5,082 bases of DNA from JBJXHB01 sp046160725. Its GTDB lineage: Bacteria; Pseudomonadota; Gammaproteobacteria; Burkholderiales; Burkholderiaceae_C. The number at the start of each line of letters is the position of its first letter. Position 1 is the first letter of the stretch. Shown piece by piece: positions 1-5,082 of this stretch. The position numbers and the translations under genes were made by a program. The stretch lies in assembly GCA_046160725.1 (NCBI GenBank), contig JBJXHB010000042.1, forward strand, positions 1 to 5,082, read 5' to 3'. The notes below the pieces were generated by a model. It searched no databases, was not told the DNA's origin, and saw only the letters and a list, made by a program, of their open reading frames with translations.

Positions 1-152
1 GGGTTCGGCGCGGTGTTGAAGACGGCCTTCTGGACGCCTGGCGGGTCACCCGGGTGCAGTGCCGCATTGCCTGACGTGTCCGGCGGGTTGCCTGGTGATT
101 GCCCGCTGCCGCCGGTCAGGCGAGCACCGGCGGGAATTCGGAAGTAGCTCAT
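1..152 (-). CDS. Unrecognised Gly/Pro-rich protein, N-terminal part only
   Basis: An open frame starts at an ATG (complement of 150-152) and continues without a stop to the left edge, giving 50 complete codons. The protein begins MSYFRIPAGARLTGGSG and continues rich in Gly, Pro, Asn, Ala and Thr, with few hydrophobic residues. There is no signal peptide or membrane segment, and the segment looks flexible or disordered. The start is well supported: a GGAG core within AAAAAGGAG (complement of 161-169) lies 8 nt upstream. The frame begins 67 nt after the stop of the cyclase gene on the same strand, with no terminator-like hairpin between, so co-transcription is plausible. I do not recognise the family, and the catalytic part, if any, lies outside the window. 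That the gene is real rests on the ribosome binding site and its position, not on homology. Confidence 0.62.
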   Translation of the reverse strand, partial: MSYFRIPAGARLTGGSGQSPGNPPDTSGNAALHPGDPPGVQKAVFNTAPN

Positions 153-160
153 GGTTGCGG

Positions 161-169
161 CTCCTTTTT
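161..169 (-). promoter_or_regulatory. Strong Shine-Dalgarno sequence of the left-edge gene
   Basis: The complement of 161-169 reads AAAAAGGAG, and its GGAG core sits 8 nt before the ATG at 152. It is the best ribosome binding site in the window and decides the start of the partial gene. It lies inside a 7-codon reading frame (149-172) whose TGA overlaps the start as ATGA. This may be chance. Confidence 0.7.
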
Positions 170-219
170 CATGTCTGCGGCCCCAATGGCCCTTGTTCTG
201 ATCCAGCCCTCATCCAACC

Positions 220-2010
220 CTATTCGGGCACGCCTGCAGCCCGCAACGCCTGCACGAAGCGCCCGGTCCGGCGCCGTGCGCCAGGTGGGTCAACGGTGCC
301 GGCCGCGCTGGCACCGGGAAACAGGCGCAGGTAGGTCTGTGCGGCCAGACGGGCGGCCTCATGCTGGCCGTCCTCCCACAGGGCGCCGATCAGCATCCGG
401 TGAGACACCGCGTGATGCAGGTTGCGCCGGACGGACTCGCGCGCATGGTGCGCCGCCTCGGCATGCTCGTGGCAGGCAAAGGCAGCCCGCGCCGCATAGG
501 TCTCGTACAGGTAGCGCTGCGGGTCCAGCGGTGACAGGTCGATCGCCTGCCGCGCCGCGAGCAAGCCCTTTTCGAAGGCGCCCGCCGTGACATGGGCGCT
601 GGACAGCAGCGACCAGGCATGCGGGTTGGACGCATCCTGGTCCAGGGCATGCTGGGCATGGTGCAGGGCCAATGCTGCGTCATCGTCGAACATTTCGGCC
701 GCCTTGGCCGCCGCCACATGGGCGTCCGGCAGGTCGGCGTCGATGTCCAGGGCCCGCCGCACGGCGTCCCGGGCGCGTGCGCCATCATGGTCGCGCTGCG
801 GCGACCAGCCCTGCGCGATGCGCATGATGTGCCACAGGCCCAGCATGGCATGGGGCGCGGCCTGGCGCGGGTGCCGCTCGGCCAGGTGCTCCAGTGCCTC
901 GCGTGAGCGCTGAAAGTCGCTTGTCGACAGGCTGTCCATCAGGCCGGTAGCGCCCAGGTACAGCGAGAACGAGGCGAGCGACTCCATCGGCAGGCGTCGC
1001 GTCCGCGCCAGCTCGAAGGCATGCACATGCTGGCTGACCTGGGCCACGATGGCCGGCACCAGGTCGTCCTGCCCGGCAAAAAGCGCATCAATGTCGGCCT
1101 GCGCGCCGCCGGCCCAGGCCACCTCGCCGCTGGCCACCTCGGACAACTCGGCCCGCAGGTGCACATGCGTGCCACGTACCACCGCCGTCCCGTGCAGCAG
1201 ATAGCTGGCGCCGGTGACGCTGCGGACCTGTGCGATGTCCAGCGGCAGGTCGCGCAGCGGCGATGTGGTCAGCCGCGACAGCACGCGCAGGCTGGCACTG
1301 CGCGACACCGCGGCGATGATGTCGTCGGCCATGGCCACGCCCAGGGCGTCGTGGATGGGGTTGGCCGGCACACAGCGAAACGGCACCACCGCCAGCATCG
1401 GCCGCAGGTCGGTCGCGGCATCGGCCCGGGCCGGCAGGCTGCGCACCGTGCCGTCCGCCGCGGTCGATGACGCGCGGAACACCCGGACCGGCTCGTCGAT
1501 GTGCTTGACCCAGCGCTCGCCCATGTCCTGCAGATCGGCATGCAAACCATCGGCCAGAGCGTCGCGCGCGGCGGCGGTCAGCAAGGTCTCGCCCGGCTGT
1601 GCCAGTCCGGTCACCCGCTTGGCCAGGTTGACGCCAGGCCCGTAGGCCTCGACATCGTCGAACAGCACCTCGTCCAGATGGATGCCGATGCGCAGACGCA
1701 TCCACTGGCTGGGCGGCCGCCCATGATTGACCAACCCGATGCCCTGGTGCAACGCCGCCGCCGCGGCCACCGCCTGCGGCGTGCCGGGGAACTCCATCAG
1801 CAGCGCGTCGCCATCGGTGCGGACCAAGCGTCCTCCATGGGCGGGCACCGCGAGGGCACGCGCCTGGGCTGTGAAGTGGCGCCATCGGTCGATGGCGTCG
1901 GCCTGCGGGTCCCGCATCAGCGGGACCGACTCCACCAGGTCTGCAAAGGCAACGGCGCAGCGCGTGCGTCGCAGCAGTTGCAGCTCCCAGTGGTTGTCGT
2001 TGTCGGCCAT
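220..2010 (-). CDS. Class III adenylate/guanylate cyclase with TolB-like and TPR domains
   Basis: A 596-residue protein, or 605 if the in-frame ATG at 2037 is used. 2010 is preferred because purine-rich GAGAAG abuts it, while 2037 has nothing like a Shine-Dalgarno; the choice is uncertain. Residues about 16-180 form a class III cyclase domain. The metal Asp of AFADLVES is D24, the second metal Asp of RTDGDALLMEF is D68, and the transition-state pair in GVNLAKR is N128 and R132. The usual adenine-selecting Lys and Asp appear as R64 and E121. Residues about 205-310 resemble the TolB-like domain that follows many bacterial cyclase domains (LAVVPFR; GASYLLHGTAVVRG). About 370-566 are helical TPR-type repeats, and the end, RFVQALRAAGVPE, looks like this family's usual C-terminus. 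There is no membrane segment, so it is probably cytosolic. It presumably makes cAMP or another cyclic nucleotide, with TPRs binding a partner; activity is inferred. It may share a transcript with the upstream exporter. Confidence 0.88.
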   Translation of the reverse strand: MADNDNHWELQLLRRTRCAVAFADLVESVPLMRDPQADAIDRWRHFTAQARALAVPAHGGRLVRTDGDALLMEFPGTPQAVAAAAALHQGIGLVNHGRPPSQWMRLRIGIHLDEVLFDDVEAYGPGVNLAKRVTGLAQPGETLLTAAARDALADGLHADLQDMGERWVKHIDEPVRVFRASSTAADGTVRSLPARADAATDLRPMLAVVPFRCVPANPIHDALGVAMADDIIAAVSRSASLRVLSRLTTSPLRDLPLDIAQVRSVTGASYLLHGTAVVRGTHVHLRAELSEVASGEVAWAGGAQADIDALFAGQDDLVPAIVAQVSQHVHAFELARTRRLPMESLASFSLYLGATGLMDSLSTSDFQRSREALEHLAERHPRQAAPHAMLGLWHIMRIAQGWSPQRDHDGARARDAVRRALDIDADLPDAHVAAAKAAEMFDDDAALALHHAQHALDQDASNPHAWSLLSSAHVTAGAFEKGLLAARQAIDLSPLDPQRYLYETYAARAAFACHEHAEAAHHARESVRRNLHHAVSHRMLIGALWEDGQHEAARLAAQTYLRLFPGASAAGTVDPPGARRRTGRFVQALRAAGVPE

Positions 2011-2097
2011 CTTCTCAGTCCCGTCGCCAACGGGCATCGGTCATTTTGGGGACGGCAGCGGGCCCACGCCCATCGGTGCTTCCACGCTGACCCGCCG

Positions 2098-3261
2098 CTA
2101 CCGCCCCGCCAGCGTCGGCTCGTTGCGGATGGTGCGCGAGCCCAGCGCCGCCAGCGCCAGCAGGCCGAACACCACGGCAAAGAAGCCCAGCGCATGGCCG
2201 GCGCCGGTGCGCTCGATCAGGATGCCGCACAGCGCGGCGCCGACCGGATGCAGTACATGGGCGATGAAGCGGTAGCCGGCATTGACCCGGCCCTCCAGTC
2301 CGCGCGGGATCAGCGCGATGCGGTGGCTGAACTGCACGACGTTGTAGACCGGCCCGAGAAAGTGGAACAGGCCGTACACCACGCCCAGCCACAGCGGTGA
2401 CGGGGCCAACGCATAGAGCGGAAACAACAGCGCCATCAGCAGCGTGGTGCCGATGATCACCTGGCCGAAGCTGAACCAGCGCTGGACATAGCCGCCCAGC
2501 ACCGAGCCCAGCACACCACCCACGCCACCCGCGCTGAAGATCAGGCCGATGACGGCGGGGCCGGCCCCCATCTGCTGCGCCATCACGATCAGCAGCAGCG
2601 GCAGCGCCGCCTCGGCGAAATTCAGGCCCCCTGTCAGCAGCGCCATCTGGCGCACGATGCGCTCGTGCCACAGCCAACGCATGCCCGTCATGATCTCGGC
2701 CCGCAGGGCCGGCGGGCCGCTGGGCGGCGTGGCCGAGAAGTCGCCGCGCAGCCGCCACAGGGTGAAGGCCGACACCAGATAGCTCACGGCGTCCGCCGCA
2801 AAGGGCAGGGCGCGGCTGGCCTGGTACAGCGTGGTGCCCAGCGCCGGCCCGGCAATGCCGGCGGCCGCGAAGCCGGCCTGGTTGATGGCGCTGGCCCGGG
2901 CCAGCTGCGGCCGCGCCACCACCCGCGGCAATGCCGCAACCTCGGCCAGGTTGTAGAAGACCATCAGCGTGCCCTCGACCACCGCGACCGCGACGATGTG
3001 GGCCAGCACCGGGTCGCCCCGCCACCACATGGCCAGCGGCAGGCTGCCGACGGTGACGGCACGGCCGAGGTCCGTCCACAGCATCACGCGGCGGCGGTCC
3101 CAGCGGTCGATCAGTGCGCCCACCGGCAGGCACAGCAACACGAACGGCAACACGCGCAGCGCCGTCACCCAGCCCACGATCTCGGGCGAGCCGGTCAGCG
3201 CCAGCACCAGCAGCGGGTAGACCATGCCGGCAGCATGCGAGCCCAGGGTGGACACGCACAT
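2098..3261 (-). CDS. MFS transporter, EntS/macrolide-efflux-like (MFS_3 type)
   Basis: From the first ATG the protein has 387 residues, with about a dozen hydrophobic segments typical of a 12-helix inner-membrane major facilitator. The loop 2-3 signature motif A is clear at residues 48-61 (GALIDRWDRRRVML). A central charged loop at about 171-203 separates the two halves, and GLEGRVNAGYRF (321-332) is a conserved loop of drug-exporter-like members. The family uses the proton gradient to export drugs, siderophores or other small molecules; the substrate here cannot be told. The 3261 ATG is probably not the true start. The frame stays open upstream to a TGA at 3418-3420, and the residues just before it (WQERDFRYLWTG) look like the normal lead-in to helix 1. 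No ATG, GTG or TTG occurs in that extension. The stop lies 87 nt (or 60 nt) before the cyclase start on the same strand, suggesting an operon. Confidence 0.85.
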   Translation of the reverse strand: MCVSTLGSHAAGMVYPLLVLALTGSPEIVGWVTALRVLPFVLLCLPVGALIDRWDRRRVMLWTDLGRAVTVGSLPLAMWWRGDPVLAHIVAVAVVEGTLMVFYNLAEVAALPRVVARPQLARASAINQAGFAAAGIAGPALGTTLYQASRALPFAADAVSYLVSAFTLWRLRGDFSATPPSGPPALRAEIMTGMRWLWHERIVRQMALLTGGLNFAEAALPLLLIVMAQQMGAGPAVIGLIFSAGGVGGVLGSVLGGYVQRWFSFGQVIIGTTLLMALLFPLYALAPSPLWLGVVYGLFHFLGPVYNVVQFSHRIALIPRGLEGRVNAGYRFIAHVLHPVGAALCGILIERTGAGHALGFFAVVFGLLALAALGSRTIRNEPTLAGR

Positions 3262-3505
3262 GCCGGTCCACAGATAGCGAAAGTCGCGCTCCTGCCAGGG
3301 GCCGGGCGTCGCTGTCGGTGTCGGTGTCGACGTGGCCGTTATGGCGTCACCGGGTGGGTCGATTCGGGCATCGCGGCATTGTCGGCGCCCTGGGACGGCT
3401 CGGCCTGCGGTCCGGGCTCATGGAAACGGCGGCGCCCATCCGGCACACTGCACGCCTGTGCGCCAGCCCGCGGCGCGCAGCCCATCCACTCACAGCCAGG
3501 TCCAT
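3262..3505. other. Divergent intergenic region between exporter and icd
   Basis: This 244-nt stretch separates the minus-strand exporter from the plus-strand isocitrate dehydrogenase, so promoters for both should lie here. Its left part (about 3262-3342) very probably encodes the true N-terminus of the exporter, which leaves about 160 nt of real spacer. I looked for sigma-70 -35/-10 pairs and a sigma-54 GG/GC pair on both strands and found none convincing. No hairpin terminator is seen or expected between divergent genes. The only repeat is the hexamer run at 3308-3331. Confidence 0.6.
3308..3331. repeat. Short imperfect hexamer repeat (GTCGGT-type, four units)
   Basis: The plus strand reads GTCGCT, GTCGGT, GTCGGT, GTCGAC in tandem. 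Read on the minus strand in the exporter frame, it encodes the Thr/Pro-rich stretch STPTPTAT, which would be a flexible N-terminal tail before helix 1. Gain or loss of whole units would not change the frame. Confidence 0.7.

Positions 3506-5082
<1,577 letters not shown>

Noticed and set aside
176..200. Possible terminator between cyclase and left-edge gene (GGCC ATTGG GGCC)
   Set aside because: The stem is only four base pairs and no T-run follows on the minus strand.
59..590. Plus-strand frames of 91 and 163 codons at the left end
   Set aside because: Both are Arg/Pro/Ala-rich low-complexity translations that run antisense into the cyclase and the left-edge gene.
1501..2400. 299-codon plus-strand frame across the cyclase-exporter junction
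   Set aside because: It is antisense to two real genes, rich in Gln, His and Arg, with no recognisable domain and no ribosome binding site.
2015..3271. 418-codon minus-strand frame overlapping the exporter
   Set aside because: It is a shifted-frame shadow of the exporter, with an Arg/Ala/Gly-rich translation and no membrane pattern. Only its last nine codons are discussed, as a possible short leader frame.
3436..3455. Possible sigma-54 promoter (GGCAC followed by TGCAC) upstream of icd
   Set aside because: The GG and GC elements are only about 6 nt apart rather than the required 10, so it does not fit the consensus.

Overview
The window is GC-rich DNA whose codon use and gene content suggest a proteobacterium, most likely a betaproteobacterium of the Burkholderiales. 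This is inferred from base composition, from the monomeric type of isocitrate dehydrogenase, and from the cyclase/TolB-like/TPR signalling protein; no marker gene fixes the genus.

Layout. Three genes lie on the minus strand and read leftwards, and one lies on the plus strand and reads rightwards. From the divergent intergenic region (about 3262-3505), the minus strand carries: (1) a major facilitator superfamily exporter (2098-3261, probably with an N-terminal extension up to about 3342); (2) a class III nucleotide cyclase fused to a TolB-like domain and TPR repeats (220-2010 or 2037); (3) the first 50 codons of an unrecognised Gly/Pro-rich protein (1-152, running off the left edge), with a strong Shine-Dalgarno sequence. 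The gaps are short (60-87 nt and 67 nt) and I see no terminator, so these three may form one transcript. On the plus strand, 3506-5082 holds the first 525 residues of a monomeric NADP-dependent isocitrate dehydrogenase (about 741 residues in the family), cut by the right edge.

How they fit together. The isocitrate dehydrogenase is core TCA-cycle metabolism and has no evident functional link to the minus-strand genes beyond sharing the intergenic region. The exporter and the cyclase could be co-expressed, but nothing in the sequence shows a shared pathway.

I see no mobile element, CRISPR array, RNA gene or clearly novel system. The points most worth a second look are the missing canonical start codon of the exporter, the altered nucleotide-specificity residues of the cyclase, and the unidentified gene at the left edge.
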